A DNA stretch of 64,000 bases, taken from the NCBI RefSeq assembly GCF_000210295.1, contig NC_026744.1, positions 3,658,001 through 3,722,000 on the forward strand. The letters are read 5' to 3'. Under the pieces are notes generated by a model. It searched no databases and had not been told where the DNA came from. It was given only the letters and a program-made list of their open reading frames with translations. This DNA comes from Trypanosoma brucei gambiense DAL972. Taxonomy: Eukaryota; Euglenozoa; Kinetoplastea; Trypanosomatida; Trypanosomatidae. Below are positions 1 through 9,993 of the stretch, in pieces (position 1 is the first letter of the stretch; each line of letters opens with the position of its first letter). The position numbers and the translations under genes were made by a program.

Positions 1-1809
1 TTTTTCTTTTTTCTTTTTTGTGTTTTATTTATTTATTTATTTATTTTTCCAGATGACCATACAGACATCACATCTACCCGGAGTGAAGTTAGAATTCAGT
101 GAAGATAAACCCTTATGCAATTTTCTCTATAGGTGGATGCATACGCATAAGAGAATATATACGCGTACATCTATGTATCGGCTAATTAGCGCAGTCACCC
201 CGTCAAAGGGGAATAAAGAAAAATGACNNNNNNNNNNNNNNNNNNNNNNNNNNNNNNNNNNNNNNNNNNNNNNNNNNNNNNNNNNNNNNNNNNNNNNNNN
301 NNNNNNNNNNNNNNNNNNNNNNNNNNNATTGTTTTTTTTCATATTATTTTCCCTCTTTTCCTCCGAATGGTCGTTACTTTCCTTTCCACTCCTTCGTGTT
401 AGTGGGAATATTGTTCAGAACTCCAATGATCCACTTTCTCGTTTTCTTTCGTTCTCCCAGCAAAATTATCCCCCCCCTCCCCATTTTTTTTTTTCACTTC
501 ACCACAGATTCCAGTCTAAACTCTTTCACCTGTGGCTGGATGCTTTCCAATTTATACGGTTGTGCTTTGCTTTGCTTTTTTTTCTTTATTTGAGTGGCGT
601 CTCGATGCTTATCTTTTTTTTTTTTATCTGATATGCAACCCATTCTCTTTTTCTATCCTCTCTTTGCGATACCATTCCACTTGACAGAGTACAATACATT
701 TTGTGGCACCAGGGTAATTAAATACCTCAAGGAAAGGAGGAAAAAGAATTAATGCATTGAAAGGACCATTGTGTGCGCTGTGCTCGGTTGCGAGATGAAA
801 GTTTTCTTTTTTTCTTTTTTTTTAAAAAATGCTGCAGCCGCTAGCAACAAGTGATGGGATGCGGGTGACTCCCCGAAAGCATCACATCTCGGTAAAGCAA
901 CCACTCCGGAATTATATGGAATATATATATATGTGTGCGCGCTTGTGTACACTTGCCCTTCGTAGTTAAAAATGTATGGACAGCAACTTCATGTGTATGC
1001 GTGCCGTGCTGGGGGAAAAAGTCGTACAACGTTCCGGAGTGTTATGTTGTCGTGTTTCAAAATTAATAATTGGCGTGTGGCGATTCGATAACTTCATTCG
1101 GAAATTATGATACCAGGCGTTTTTTTTTTCCTCTGTTGTGAGGAGAGGTGGTCTTCTCTATTGCTGCTTTCCTGATGGCTCTAGTCGTTTGCATGGTGGG
1201 ATTTCATTTCTCGTTAAGCGACATTGTTGTGTGATAGTCTCATGCTGCTCTCCACTCTCAGCTGTTATATGGTGTTTTACAGGATTCTCTTCTGTCACAT
1301 CTCAGGCATCGAATTTTGGGTTAATTTAATTGTTCTTTTTTGTGATCTCGAGAAGTATCACATTTGAGGGGCGTCCCGTAGGAGGAGGTGTTGCCTGTTG
1401 GAGGCGGAAGGTTCTTATTGCAAAATGGAAATTTATTGCAGTTCGTTGGTCGAAATGCGGTGAATCTTGAAGAGGAAAAATTTGTATTGCCCTTTCTTTT
1501 TTTTCTTTTTTGAAAAATGCTCGCGTTTGCGCTGGATGATGTGGGCCTCTTGGCTCCTGGTTCTTGGTGCTGTCGATGTTTGTTTTTGTTGTTTAGTTGG
1601 GGGTGACTGACCGTTCCGGTATCCGACTTCAATTTACTTCGTTGTGAGCTGCACACTCAGCAACTGTTTTGACTCCTCCCTTCCATTTCAGCATCTGTAC
1701 ACATACAGTTTCCCTCCTCTTTATCTGATTTAAACGGACCGGTGGAAACGCTGAATAACAAAGTGTGGAGAGTAGGCTATTACTTGCGGCCTTAGTTTAC
1801 CATCGAAAC
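1..1809. other. Non-coding, gapped upstream region
   Basis: No convincing coding region is visible. The stretch is rich in T tracts and holds an assembly gap at 228-327. Short open frames here have no recognisable domains and look like chance frames in pyrimidine-rich DNA. It probably contains the 3' UTR of a gene to the left and the intergenic region and leader of the Mut7-C gene. A pyrimidine-rich run near 1672-1730 could supply that gene's splice acceptor. Confidence 0.6.
228..327. other. Assembly gap of 100 N
   Basis: Exactly 100 consecutive N, the usual placeholder for a gap of unknown size. Nothing can be said about the missing sequence. Confidence 0.98.
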
Positions 1810-2625
1810 ATGCATTCGTCACCAGCGACGAGTCAAGATGGTTTCTTGTTGGACTTTAGTTTGTACCGTGTCGCGAAGTACATTCGTTTATTAGGCTACA
1901 ACGCGGTGTGCGACAGTCAGCTGTTCCGAAGGGATATGGTGAACAGGGCCGTGAAGGACAACTTAGTGCTAGTTACCTCAAGCTGCGCTTTAATCGAACA
2001 GGCTAAGGCTCATAATAGAACTGTGCAGAAGCACCGCAGCGTCATTGGCGGGGGGAAAACTGTTGTGGCATACGACTCGGATGGCGAATCTATTTACTCT
2101 GAGGGCGACGACGATATGAGAGAAATTACGTTTTATGAACTCGCGCACCCCACTGCGGACAACTTTTTCACACTGATGGTGGATGCTATTCGGACGCTCG
2201 GCCTACTTTATCGCAGGGATCGTATCTTTTCGCGCTGTGTCATGTGTAATGAGGTGCTCGTTGAAGTAGTTAAAGAGGATGTCAAGGAAGACGTCCATCC
2301 AAAGGTATACGAAGTGTATGATGCATTCACTCGCTGCCCTGCATGTAGGAAGGTTTTTTGGGGAGTTGACAATGGTAAGGTCATCAATTACACGGCTTTC
2401 CGCACTCTAGAGACGCTACAACGCCTCTTTGAAGCCGCAATGGGGCCTGATCTACGACCACCACGCATTTCTCATCTTTGTTATTTTCGTTCTTTCCCCA
2501 GGCGGGTGCATTCGACTGTATTTTCTTACCTCTCCGATGCTGACCTGCGGGTTTTGTCAGTTGTAGTACCAAAACTTAAGGATCTATCCGACGCTGTGAA
2601 GAAGCGGTCCCAGTCGGTTCGGTGA
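1810..2625 (+). CDS. Mut7-C RNase-domain protein (PIN-like fold plus zinc ribbon)
   Basis: The 271-residue product from the first ATG matches the Mut7-C (DUF82) family, the C-terminal module of the worm exonuclease MUT-7 that also occurs as free-standing proteins in bacteria and archaea. Seen: an N-terminal LLDFSLYRVAKYIRLLGYN segment (about 13-31) with the family's first acidic residue at D15; a strand VLVTSS (53-58) where the family usually has a T-R-D-like motif; and a zinc ribbon C143-x2-C146 ... C176-x2-C179. The open frame extends 45 bases upstream only from a GTG, so ATG at 1810 is chosen. The acidic residue expected near position 58 is serine, so catalysis is doubtful. Family assignment is fairly secure; the cellular role (RNA decay or tRNA/rRNA processing) is unknown. 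Confidence 0.8.
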   Translation: MHSSPATSQDGFLLDFSLYRVAKYIRLLGYNAVCDSQLFRRDMVNRAVKDNLVLVTSSCALIEQAKAHNRTVQKHRSVIGGGKTVVAYDSDGESIYSEGDDDMREITFYELAHPTADNFFTLMVDAIRTLGLLYRRDRIFSRCVMCNEVLVEVVKEDVKEDVHPKVYEVYDAFTRCPACRKVFWGVDNGKVINYTAFRTLETLQRLFEAAMGPDLRPPRISHLCYFRSFPRRVHSTVFSYLSDADLRVLSVVVPKLKDLSDAVKKRSQSVR

Positions 2626-2876
2626 CACGAAGTGAATGACTTCTTCGTCTTTTTGGTCCTTCCCATGTTCTGGGCATTGGGATGTTTTTTTTTTTTTTTT
2701 TGCAGTTTACCTGTATCCAAACACTCATTGTACCGGTCTCTTGCTCCTTACAATGTAATGCCAACTTGTGTGGTCGCCATCTTTTGTTTCATTTGTTTGC
2801 TTTTCCCTCTCCTCTCCTTTTCTTTCTGTTTTTTTGTTTTTACACCCGTGCGCGCTATTGTATGCCTTCAACATAG

Positions 2877-3260
2877 ATGAGTGTTAGGAAGTCTATAACG
2901 CCGTTGGATGTTCTTCGCAACTGTCGTGCCAAAGTAGTTTCTGTTGAGCTGGCGGGCGGTGAAACCATCAATGGCACGGTTGTGCGCGTGGACCGGGCGA
3001 TGAATATGGTTTTGAAGCAGTGCATTCGGACATCAGCTGATGGTGAAGCGTTTTGGCGCTCACGTGAGTCCCTCATCCGCGGTGCGAGTGTTAGAAACGT
3101 TCGTATGGATGAACGGGCTGTGATAATTGCGGATGCTCAGCTTCGTGAAGTCACAAGCAAGAGCAAGAACAAGAACAGGGCCAAGGCTAAGAGCAACGAT
3201 AAGCAGCAGGGGGAAAGGAAAGCTACGTTGAGCGGTGAAAAGCGTAACCGCGGGAAGTAA
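2877..3260 (+). CDS. LSM4: U6 snRNA-associated Sm-like protein LSm4
   Basis: The 127-residue product carries an Sm fold. The Sm1 motif spans about 17-48 (VELAGGETINGTVVRVDRAMN) and Sm2 about 67-79 (IRGASVRNVRM). The intervening RTSADGEAFWRSRES matches the LSm4-specific CTSRDGDKFWR region better than SmD1, D2 or D3. The tail from about 94 to 127 is lysine/arginine-rich in place of the RGG tail of animal LSm4. LSm4 is part of the LSm2-8 ring on the 3' end of U6 snRNA and, in many eukaryotes, of cytoplasmic LSm1-7. The nearest AG after a long pyrimidine tract lies at 2875-2876, directly against the ATG, so the leader beyond the spliced-leader exon may be zero bases. Confidence 0.9.
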   Translation: MSVRKSITPLDVLRNCRAKVVSVELAGGETINGTVVRVDRAMNMVLKQCIRTSADGEAFWRSRESLIRGASVRNVRMDERAVIIADAQLREVTSKSKNKNRAKAKSNDKQQGERKATLSGEKRNRGK

Positions 3261-3684
3261 AGCATTTTCCCGTCGTGGTACTTACGGGATCGATCCCCGA
3301 TCAACTTCATTAGCGTCCGCCGTGCCCATGAAAACCCAAGCGGCGTCTCCCCATATCTTCAGCAGTCACGTATTTTGAATTCTCAGTGCGCTCATTGTGG
3401 TGAGGTATCGGTTGCGGAGAGACAGAAGCCATAGGAACGGGAGGTATGCCTTCGTATTGTATTGTTCTTTTTCCCCCTTGAACATCCAGTGTGTACTATA
3501 CTGGGTGGTGCAACCTTTTTTTTTGTTGTAGGGGGTTCTGTGAATGACATTGTTTACTATAACTGCTGTCTTTGTGTTTCTCGCCTTTGGTGAATGGATT
3601 GCGTGTCGTTTTGCCTTTTTTTTTCTTTTTTGAAGCATGAGTGTTACGCTTGTCCATAGTTGTTTAGATAGCTGAAATCGTGAT
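3261..3684. other. Intergenic region LSm4-PAN3
   Basis: Non-coding. It holds the LSm4 3' UTR, a T-rich tract at about 3611-3632 and candidate acceptors at about 3634 and 3659 for PAN3. If the first is used, a short uORF starting at 3637 would be in the PAN3 leader. Confidence 0.6.
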
Positions 3685-5223
3685 ATGGATTCAAAGGGAC
3701 GCGGTTCCAAGGCCAACGCACTTGGGTGCGCGAACGTTGTGGGCACCGCAGCAAATGCGGTCACCAACAATAACGGCAGTAACAGCAACCAACACCCTTA
3801 TGCCCGACGTCATGTGAACAACAGCGGGGGTGCCTTTGTGAATGCCTTTCTTGCCTCCCCCACTTCTTTGCATAACACCCCGCAGCCCGTTGATCCCTAT
3901 CGCCAGGCACTATCTAATCCATTTCCGTCGGCACCTTACACAACTGTGGGGCATTTATTCATGAGTAGTGCCGTCAGGAATGCTCGGCCTAATGTATCCT
4001 TTCGGTCACGCTCTCCAGCTCGGAACACCACTGTTGTTACGAGCCCCAAGTTCGCTCACTACACCACCATATACAACATCGAGAACGAGGCGAGCCCCAG
4101 CAGCATGAACCCTAAGGTAAGAACGCAGGTTTATCAGACAACAACGAGAATGGCGGGGACTAGCATGGCCCTCAGGCGTCTCGTTAAGATGTCTACCACC
4201 GCGGAGGAATGCGCTGCTGTCAGCGAGTTGTTTCGGCAATATCGTCATCCTAATTTAGTTCCTCTGACCAATGTCTTGGTAACAGACGAATTTGTAATGG
4301 GAAGTGCCGACGTCATCATGGAGTATAAGTTCATAACAGGTGCGAAAAGTTTGAATGAGGCTTTCATCAACGAGGGGAAGGCAACGGAGGGACTTTTATG
4401 GTCCTTTGCTTGTCAGATGGTTAGCCTCATGCGTGCGTTTCACGAGACGTCTACACCACTGCGCGGTCTCCACTGGACAAAGATACTTTTTGTTCCGGTA
4501 TCTTCCCGATTTTACTTCAGTGGTGTAGGGTTTATGGATGTCATGGAGCCGAAGGGATCTGCGCACCAGTCGGCGGCGTTAATGAAGCATGATATTCAGT
4601 CTCTGGGGTTGCTCCTTCTCCAACTTTCTACGGGGAATAGCAACGCCAAGCCTGAAGACTTTACCGCTCAACCTGCGAAGGGCTACTCAGGCATCTTTTG
4701 GTTGCTCGTAAAGGCATGCATAGACGGCACCGCAGATGTGGTAACTTTGTGCCGTGCTTTGGGGGAACGAATGTCGATGGAGGTTGCACATCAAGAGGGG
4801 CATGCAGATCGCTTGATTTCGCAGTGCGGAAAGGAAGCTCACAATGGTCGGATCATGCGGCTGATGATCAAACTCAATTTCGTGCTTGAGTCCCTCCATG
4901 ACTTTCCCGAACACAGCGCGGAAGCCAACAATCGTTATGCGCTTCGCCTCTTCAGTCAATACGTGTTCAACCAAGTTGACGAGCGACATCGGACGCGTTT
5001 GGATTGGGGGCATGTATTTCATTCTTTAAATAAGCTTGACTGTGGATCTGAGGAGTTGGTGCAATTAATTGGAAATGACGAAAGTAACACAATCCTAGTC
5101 ATTTCGTACCGTGATCTGAGAGACACACTCGAAAGAGCCTTTGAACAACTTCAGCCCCCTCCGAACGAGGGGGACGTGCAACCCTTCACAGTTACGGTGG
5201 GAACGACATCGGCAACGTTGTAA
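3685..5223 (+). CDS. PAN3: PAN3-like regulatory subunit of the PAN2-PAN3 deadenylase
   Basis: The 512-residue product has the PAN3 layout: a low-complexity Asn/Ser-rich N-terminus (about 1-130), a degenerate kinase fold (about 135-370) and a C-terminal helical/knob region. Seen: FRQYRHPNLVPL at the kinase N-lobe, MKHDIQSLGLLLLQLSTG in the C-lobe, and the PAN3 end motif LDWGHVFHSLNKLDCG followed by VISYRDLRDTLERAF. No catalytic HRD or DFG motif is present, as expected for a PAN3 pseudokinase. PAN3 recruits PAN2 to poly(A)-bound mRNA and starts poly(A) shortening. The N-terminal CCCH zinc finger of fungal and animal PAN3 is not visible. Confidence 0.85.
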   Translation: MDSKGRGSKANALGCANVVGTAANAVTNNNGSNSNQHPYARRHVNNSGGAFVNAFLASPTSLHNTPQPVDPYRQALSNPFPSAPYTTVGHLFMSSAVRNARPNVSFRSRSPARNTTVVTSPKFAHYTTIYNIENEASPSSMNPKVRTQVYQTTTRMAGTSMALRRLVKMSTTAEECAAVSELFRQYRHPNLVPLTNVLVTDEFVMGSADVIMEYKFITGAKSLNEAFINEGKATEGLLWSFACQMVSLMRAFHETSTPLRGLHWTKILFVPVSSRFYFSGVGFMDVMEPKGSAHQSAALMKHDIQSLGLLLLQLSTGNSNAKPEDFTAQPAKGYSGIFWLLVKACIDGTADVVTLCRALGERMSMEVAHQEGHADRLISQCGKEAHNGRIMRLMIKLNFVLESLHDFPEHSAEANNRYALRLFSQYVFNQVDERHRTRLDWGHVFHSLNKLDCGSEELVQLIGNDESNTILVISYRDLRDTLERAFEQLQPPPNEGDVQPFTVTVGTTSATL

Positions 5224-5795
5224 TCAATGCGTTCATACGTTCGGGTTGTGCGGTGGACCAAAAGGTGCATGCGGGACAACATGAGGTCCAGGTATGGGAA
5301 GGGAGTATTTTTGTTCCTTTTCTGCCCCTTCTGCTTTTCCTCCTTCCCCCCTTCCTTTGTTACGTGGGGTTAACATTAACCCATTTTATATGCCGTTGAG
5401 TCTGAGGTGTCCGCTGGGCCCGTTCTTCTTTGTGGATTCTGACGATAATTCTTCTTTCTTTTTTCTCCCCTTCACTTTCCTTTTTTTTTTTCACTTTTTT
5501 TAGGTTTGTCGGGTTGATAGCAACTCCAGGAACAAAAGTGGAAGGGGACTTGCTTAGCGTCCTTGTTGCGTCAGAGGGGAGGTGTATAGTTTGTCTCGTT
5601 CTTCTTTTTGCTTTCGCTCTGAAGGGGAGGTCTTGTCCTAAACAAAATAAAATAAAGGGAGGTCAGTTGTTGCCTGTCAGGCACACAGTAACCATTTAGG
5701 ATCCTCCTCAGTTATTAGGGCCAGGTGTGAGTTGCATAGACGCTCCCAAATACGCATACGCGTTTAAACTTAACACAGCAGAAAGGGAATTAACC
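5224..5795. other. Intergenic region PAN3-DNAAF1
   Basis: Non-coding, T-rich, with a long pyrimidine run at about 5449-5501. Frames here are not convincing genes. The in-frame extension of the next gene to 5727 begins with GTG. Confidence 0.6.
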
Positions 5796-7118
5796 ATGAC
5801 GGAAATGACGAAGGATGTTTTGATCGCCGCGTGCAAAAAAAACGGCGGTTACGCGGCTCCTCGTCTAAATGATCAACTTTTCCTTCAATGTCGTGGGTTC
5901 CTCCGTATCGAAAATCTTGAGGAATATGTAAATCTAAAGGTTTTGTGGCTGGAGCAGAATGCCATTAGCGATTTTTATGGAATAGAGACACTACAGCAGT
6001 TAGTTTCTTTGTTTGTGCAAAACAATACAATTTCATCCCTCGACACACTTCCCCCGTTGAATGGTCTCCGCGTGCTTAATATATCTCACAACTACCTGAC
6101 TTCCCTTTCGGGTATTGCAGCGGGATGCCCGCAATTAGAAACACTTCAGGCGTCCCATAACCGTATTGGAAGTCTGAAAGAATGCTGCAGCCTTTGGGAT
6201 CTCAAAGACACCCTGACGAGTGTGGATCTTTCCTTCAACAAAATCGAGATTGGGGAGGGTGGTATGGGACCAGTGGAGTTTTTTGGACAGTTGCCGAATG
6301 TGAGCGTCATCTATTTTCATGGAAACCCCGGAAGTCATGGCATGAAGGGTTACCGCCGTAGTATGATTCTCCATTTACCACAGCTAAAGTACTTGGATGA
6401 GCGACCCGTCTTCACTGAGGAGCGACGTGTTGTGGAGGCGTGGGGTAGTGGAGGGGAGGCTGCGGAGGGACGTGAGCGTGAGGCCATTCGTAAGGAGAAA
6501 AAGGACCACTTGCAGAGTTGTGTAAAGGTTTTGTATGACCGTATGGAGGAAAACAGGGAGGTTAGGGACCGATTGACAAAACAGTGGGAGGAGAGGAGAG
6601 CAGTGGAAATGGAGTGGTGGAAGGAGGAGCGGCGCAAACAACGTGCCCAAGTGAGTGAGCTTGAGGGTTCGGAGGAACTGTCGAGGAACCTCCTCACTGC
6701 GGCTGAAGAAGAAGAATATGCAACTATAGTGAAGGACTTCCGTGTGGGAGGGGATGCAATTCGCGCTTCAGAGGTGCAACGCCGCAAAGCTTATGAACAA
6801 CAACAGGCCGTTGAGGCTGTTCGAGCAGCTGCACTCAGAGAGATTGAGGAGGAGGAGGAGAAGGAGGGAGAGGCCACCGTGGAGGGGTCTGAACGTGCAG
6901 TTTTTCTTTCCGACGAGGATATGCTGCAGGAGGTGGAGGAGGAGATATTTAAGGTTCTGGGATCTGTAGAGAAGGATCCGTATGTCGGCCGGACGTCACT
7001 TAAGATGGGACGCGCCGTAGGTGCCGCCACGTCGCGGTTATGTGGAGACCAGAGCAAACGCAAGTCACGTAACGGAATTTGGGAGAAGTTTTATTCGTGG
7101 GAGAAACGTATAGAGTAA
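5796..7118 (+). CDS. DNAAF1: Dynein axonemal assembly factor 1 (LRRC50/ODA7-like)
   Basis: The 440-residue product from ATG begins MTEMTKDVLIAACKKNGGY, like MTKEFLQKHCK of animal LRRC50. Leucine-rich repeats follow (about 35-200) with the characteristic FRGFLRIENLEEY-type start (here QCRGFLRIENLEEYVNLKV) and an LRR cap ending near YLDERPVFTEERR. The C-terminal half is Glu/Arg-rich and probably coiled-coil (about 215-390), with an EEEEEKEGE stretch. In other eukaryotes this protein is needed in the cytoplasm to preassemble outer dynein arms, which fits a flagellate. The frame extends upstream only from GTG at 5727. Confidence 0.88.
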   Translation: MTEMTKDVLIAACKKNGGYAAPRLNDQLFLQCRGFLRIENLEEYVNLKVLWLEQNAISDFYGIETLQQLVSLFVQNNTISSLDTLPPLNGLRVLNISHNYLTSLSGIAAGCPQLETLQASHNRIGSLKECCSLWDLKDTLTSVDLSFNKIEIGEGGMGPVEFFGQLPNVSVIYFHGNPGSHGMKGYRRSMILHLPQLKYLDERPVFTEERRVVEAWGSGGEAAEGREREAIRKEKKDHLQSCVKVLYDRMEENREVRDRLTKQWEERRAVEMEWWKEERRKQRAQVSELEGSEELSRNLLTAAEEEEYATIVKDFRVGGDAIRASEVQRRKAYEQQQAVEAVRAAALREIEEEEEKEGEATVEGSERAVFLSDEDMLQEVEEEIFKVLGSVEKDPYVGRTSLKMGRAVGAATSRLCGDQSKRKSRNGIWEKFYSWEKRIE

Positions 7119-7562
7119 GTACTGACCGGTTGTTCTTTCAGGTCTTAAAGATGTATAACTGATGCATAGACACGGAGCGCGAGCGGGTGCTTGCGTACTT
7201 GTTGGCTTGTTTCCTGAAAAAAACACATTTTCACCGCTTTAGGGGGGATGTTTCTGGTGTTTGTCCTCTTTTTTTTTTTTTGTAGAAAAGTCCCTTCCCA
7301 TATATTTTTTAAAAAACTTACTTATCACCCAGCGACCTTCTTCCTATTTCAGTGTTTTGTTTACTTCAATTGTTGTTGTAGTTTTACTTTCCCATACTCT
7401 GTACAGTTTTCTTTGTTTTGAGCCCCACTCAATTCACTTGTTGCGATGCTGAGCTTTGATTTTTTTTTCTTCTTGCTCCTTCTTTCCTGTTTATATTCTA
7501 TTCGTGATACGTTACACCGCTTTGTGGAGAGGAGCCCGTGTCGGGTTGTGGGCCAGAAGACG
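7119..7562. other. Intergenic region DNAAF1-GDP-fucose synthase
   Basis: Non-coding, with T-rich tracts (7269-7283, about 7459-7480). An ATG at 7446 is in frame with the next gene, but the added 39 residues are poly-Phe/Leu encoded by the pyrimidine tract, typical of a splice-acceptor region rather than protein. Confidence 0.6.
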
Positions 7563-8522
7563 ATGTTAGGGTCCCTACCGAGTGTCGTTCTTGTTACCGG
7601 TGGAGCAGGCCTTGTTGGACGAGCTGTTGAGGTCGTGACGAAGCGAAACGCGTGCGCAGATGAGCGTTGGGTTTTTCTCTCCCGACATGACGCCGACCTT
7701 CGCTCCATGGCGGCCACGAGGTGCGTTTTCGAAAGGCACAAGCCGACGCACGTTCTTCATTTGGCAGCGAGGGTGGGTGGGCTTTTCAAAAATATGGCTG
7801 CTCCCGTCGAAATGTGGATTGACAACGTCTCCATAAACAATAACGTGCTGGAGTGCTGTCGCACGTATGGCGTGCGGAAGGCAGTTTCATGTTTGTCCAC
7901 TTGCATATTCCCTGAAAGAGCAACATATCCAATAGGAGAAGAAACACTCCATGATGGCCCACCGCACTACTCAAATGAGCAGTACGCGTATGCCAAGCGT
8001 ATGATTGATGTATTGAATCGTGCCTACAACAAAGAGTACGGCTGCCGCTTCACCTCAGTTATACCAACGAATGTTTATGGCCCCCACGACAACTACAATC
8101 TGCAGGATTCTCACGTTATCCCTGGGCTCATTCATAAGTTCTATTTGGCGAAACGAGAAAATAAACCTATGGTTGTTATGGGTTCTGGAAGGCCGCTGCG
8201 GCAATTTGTGTATAGCGAAGACTTGGCCGAGCTTATTGTCTGGGTGCTGCGTCACTATGAGGAGGTGGAGCCAATTATTCTGTCGGTGGATGAGTGTGAT
8301 GAGTTATGTATTGCCGACGTTGCGAAACTCATTGCCCAGTCAATAGGGTTTACGGGCAATATCGTCTTTGACCCAAGCAAGGCAGACGGTCAGTATCGCA
8401 AGACAGCAGACAATGCTAAGCTACGCCGCTATTTGCCAGATTATAGGTTCACCCCAGTGGCGGAAGGTATCCAACGTTCCGTCGAATGGTTTATCGCTAA
8501 CTACGATGTCGCACGGAAGTGA
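7563..8522 (+). CDS. GMER: GDP-L-fucose synthase (GDP-4-keto-6-deoxymannose epimerase/reductase)
   Basis: A 319-residue extended short-chain dehydrogenase, the usual length for GDP-fucose synthases (about 320). Seen: the NADP-binding TGGAGLVG (12-19), the catalytic Ser in LSTCIFP (about 111-117) and Y141-x3-K145 in YAYAKRM, then GPHDNYN and DSHVIPGLIHKF, which match the E. coli WcaG substrate region. It converts GDP-4-dehydro-6-deoxy-D-mannose to GDP-L-fucose with NADPH, the last step of de novo GDP-fucose synthesis; the partner dehydratase is not in this window. ATG at 7563 is preferred over 7446 because the extension is encoded by a pyrimidine tract. Confidence 0.92.
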   Translation: MLGSLPSVVLVTGGAGLVGRAVEVVTKRNACADERWVFLSRHDADLRSMAATRCVFERHKPTHVLHLAARVGGLFKNMAAPVEMWIDNVSINNNVLECCRTYGVRKAVSCLSTCIFPERATYPIGEETLHDGPPHYSNEQYAYAKRMIDVLNRAYNKEYGCRFTSVIPTNVYGPHDNYNLQDSHVIPGLIHKFYLAKRENKPMVVMGSGRPLRQFVYSEDLAELIVWVLRHYEEVEPIILSVDECDELCIADVAKLIAQSIGFTGNIVFDPSKADGQYRKTADNAKLRRYLPDYRFTPVAEGIQRSVEWFIANYDVARK

Positions 8523-8883
8523 AGGCTGGTAGGGAGGACGTTTACAGCGCCCCACGAAACGCTTATATAACATCGTACTTGCACACTTGCTTCAGTGCGT
8601 TGGTTGATACACACAAATCATTTATGCTGCCTCCCTTTCCTTATCGTCTTTTGGTGAGAAACAACCTACTTGTGTCTAAACTTTCCACGGTGCCTTTTAG
8701 TTCACCTCTGGTTCTTTGCATAATGGCATTATAACGCAGCATCTAACGCTTTGACTGAAAAGTAAGGTTTCCCACCTTTCACCTACCTTTCTGCCCCTCA
8801 CGCTTTCACATGGGCGCGTACCATATAAAAATGAAGCACTTTTACCTCGGACATCGAGTCATAAAAAATTAAGGAAAAAAGGA
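8523..8883. other. Intergenic region upstream of p34
   Basis: Non-coding. The last 45 or so bases before the p34 ATG are nearly the same as those before p37 (shared segment with cctcggacatcgagt), so the duplicated unit includes part of the 5' UTR. The pyrimidine-rich run at about 8766-8810 is the likely trans-splicing signal. Confidence 0.65.
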
Positions 8884-9672
8884 ATGGCCCCAAAGTCTGC
8901 TGCAAAGTCTGCTCCCCCCGCCAAGGCGTCTGCACCGAAAAATGATCCCAAGAAGAACGCCCCGAAAGCTGCAGCACCCAAACCAGCGGCAACTGCACCG
9001 AAGGCTGCTGCCGCAAAGGAGGCGAAGGCACGCCCCGCTGCCTGCACCCACAACGGTGTGTATGTGAAGAACTGGGGTCAGGGTTCCGTTACTGACGCCA
9101 CAAGGATCTTCAGTGCTGCTGGCAAGGTTGTCAGTGCTCAGATCCGTCGGCGCCGCTACGCCATTATCTTCTTCGAGAACGCCGCAGCCGTGAGGAAGGC
9201 GATTGATCTATTCAATGAAAAGGAGGTACTTGGCGCTAAAGTGACCGTAAGCCCTGCCAAAACCAGCCCGAAGCCTGACCCGCATGAGGGCTCTTCCGTT
9301 GTGTTCCTGTCGCCCATCTTCCGTACGTCGACAACGAATGGGCAAATTCGTGAACTCTTCACCGGTATGAGAGTTTTGCGCATTCGGACGTACCGTCAGA
9401 ACTATGCTTACGTGTACCTTGACTCGGCTGCTGCAGCGCAGAAGTTTGTGAAGGAGAAGAACGGCACCGAGTTCCGCGGCAAGAAGCTACGTGTGGCTCT
9501 TTCAACTCGCTCGCTTCAGAAGGAAAAGGACCGTGCGGAGCGCGCGAACCTCCTCTCGGATGCCCACAACTTCAAGAAGGATGCCAAGAAGGACATCAAG
9601 AGGGATGATAAGAAGGATCCAAAGAAGGATTCAAGGAGGAATGAAAAGAAGGATGCCAAGAGGAAGCAGTGA
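8884..9672 (+). CDS. NRBD1: p34 RNA-binding protein (two RRMs; NRBD1)
   Basis: The 262-residue product has an Ala/Pro/Lys-rich N-terminus (1-53), RRM1 (about 57-126), RRM2 (about 140-208) and a C-terminal run of KKD/KRD repeats (about 230-262). I recognise it as T. brucei p34, the shorter of the p34/p37 pair that binds 5S rRNA with ribosomal protein L5 and is linked to 60S ribosome assembly and export in the nucleus. It is identical to the p37 copy (10962-11801) across almost the whole frame. It lacks an 18-residue N-terminal insert, has Cys54 where p37 has Gly, and ends in a Gln codon plus TGA. The 3' UTRs diverge right after the stop, consistent with different regulation of the two mRNAs. 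Confidence 0.93.
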   Translation: MAPKSAAKSAPPAKASAPKNDPKKNAPKAAAPKPAATAPKAAAAKEAKARPAACTHNGVYVKNWGQGSVTDATRIFSAAGKVVSAQIRRRRYAIIFFENAAAVRKAIDLFNEKEVLGAKVTVSPAKTSPKPDPHEGSSVVFLSPIFRTSTTNGQIRELFTGMRVLRIRTYRQNYAYVYLDSAAAAQKFVKEKNGTEFRGKKLRVALSTRSLQKEKDRAERANLLSDAHNFKKDAKKDIKRDDKKDPKKDSRRNEKKDAKRKQ

Positions 9673-9993
9673 GTTCATCTTCATTTTTTATCGAATGCTC
9701 AGGGTAAAACGTTAATATTTGTTTTATTTATTTATTTTCCGTCGTAGCGTTTATCTGGTTTGTAGTACCTTCGTGACTATTATTCCCGTTTCTGAAGCAA
9801 CGCAGTTTTGTAATGGGAGTTTCGATGAGCTAGCTGTTTGCGGTACACACTACACTTTTTTTTCGTTTGCCTCAGTCTTGCGGCCAGAGTGCTGAACCGA
9901 GAAAGCTCAAGGAAGTTATTCTCGGTCGTGTGAATGCCACTTCCCTTGTCTTTAGGTTAGTTATTTTTACCCCTTTCCTCATCAAAAAGCCAT
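9673..9993. other. p34 3' UTR and intergenic region
   Basis: Non-coding, T-rich. It has no resemblance to the DNA after p37. A pyrimidine run at about 9935-9981 with AG at 9955-9956 or 9988-9989 could serve the next gene. Confidence 0.55.

Noticed and set aside
3286..3297. 12-bp palindrome gggatcgatccc after LSm4
   Set aside because: Short enough to occur by chance in 64 kb; no associated feature.
7446..7562. 39-residue hydrophobic extension of GDP-fucose synthase that could pass for a signal peptide
   Set aside because: Its Phe/Leu run is encoded by the pyrimidine tract of a splice acceptor; the family starts near the Rossmann glycine motif.
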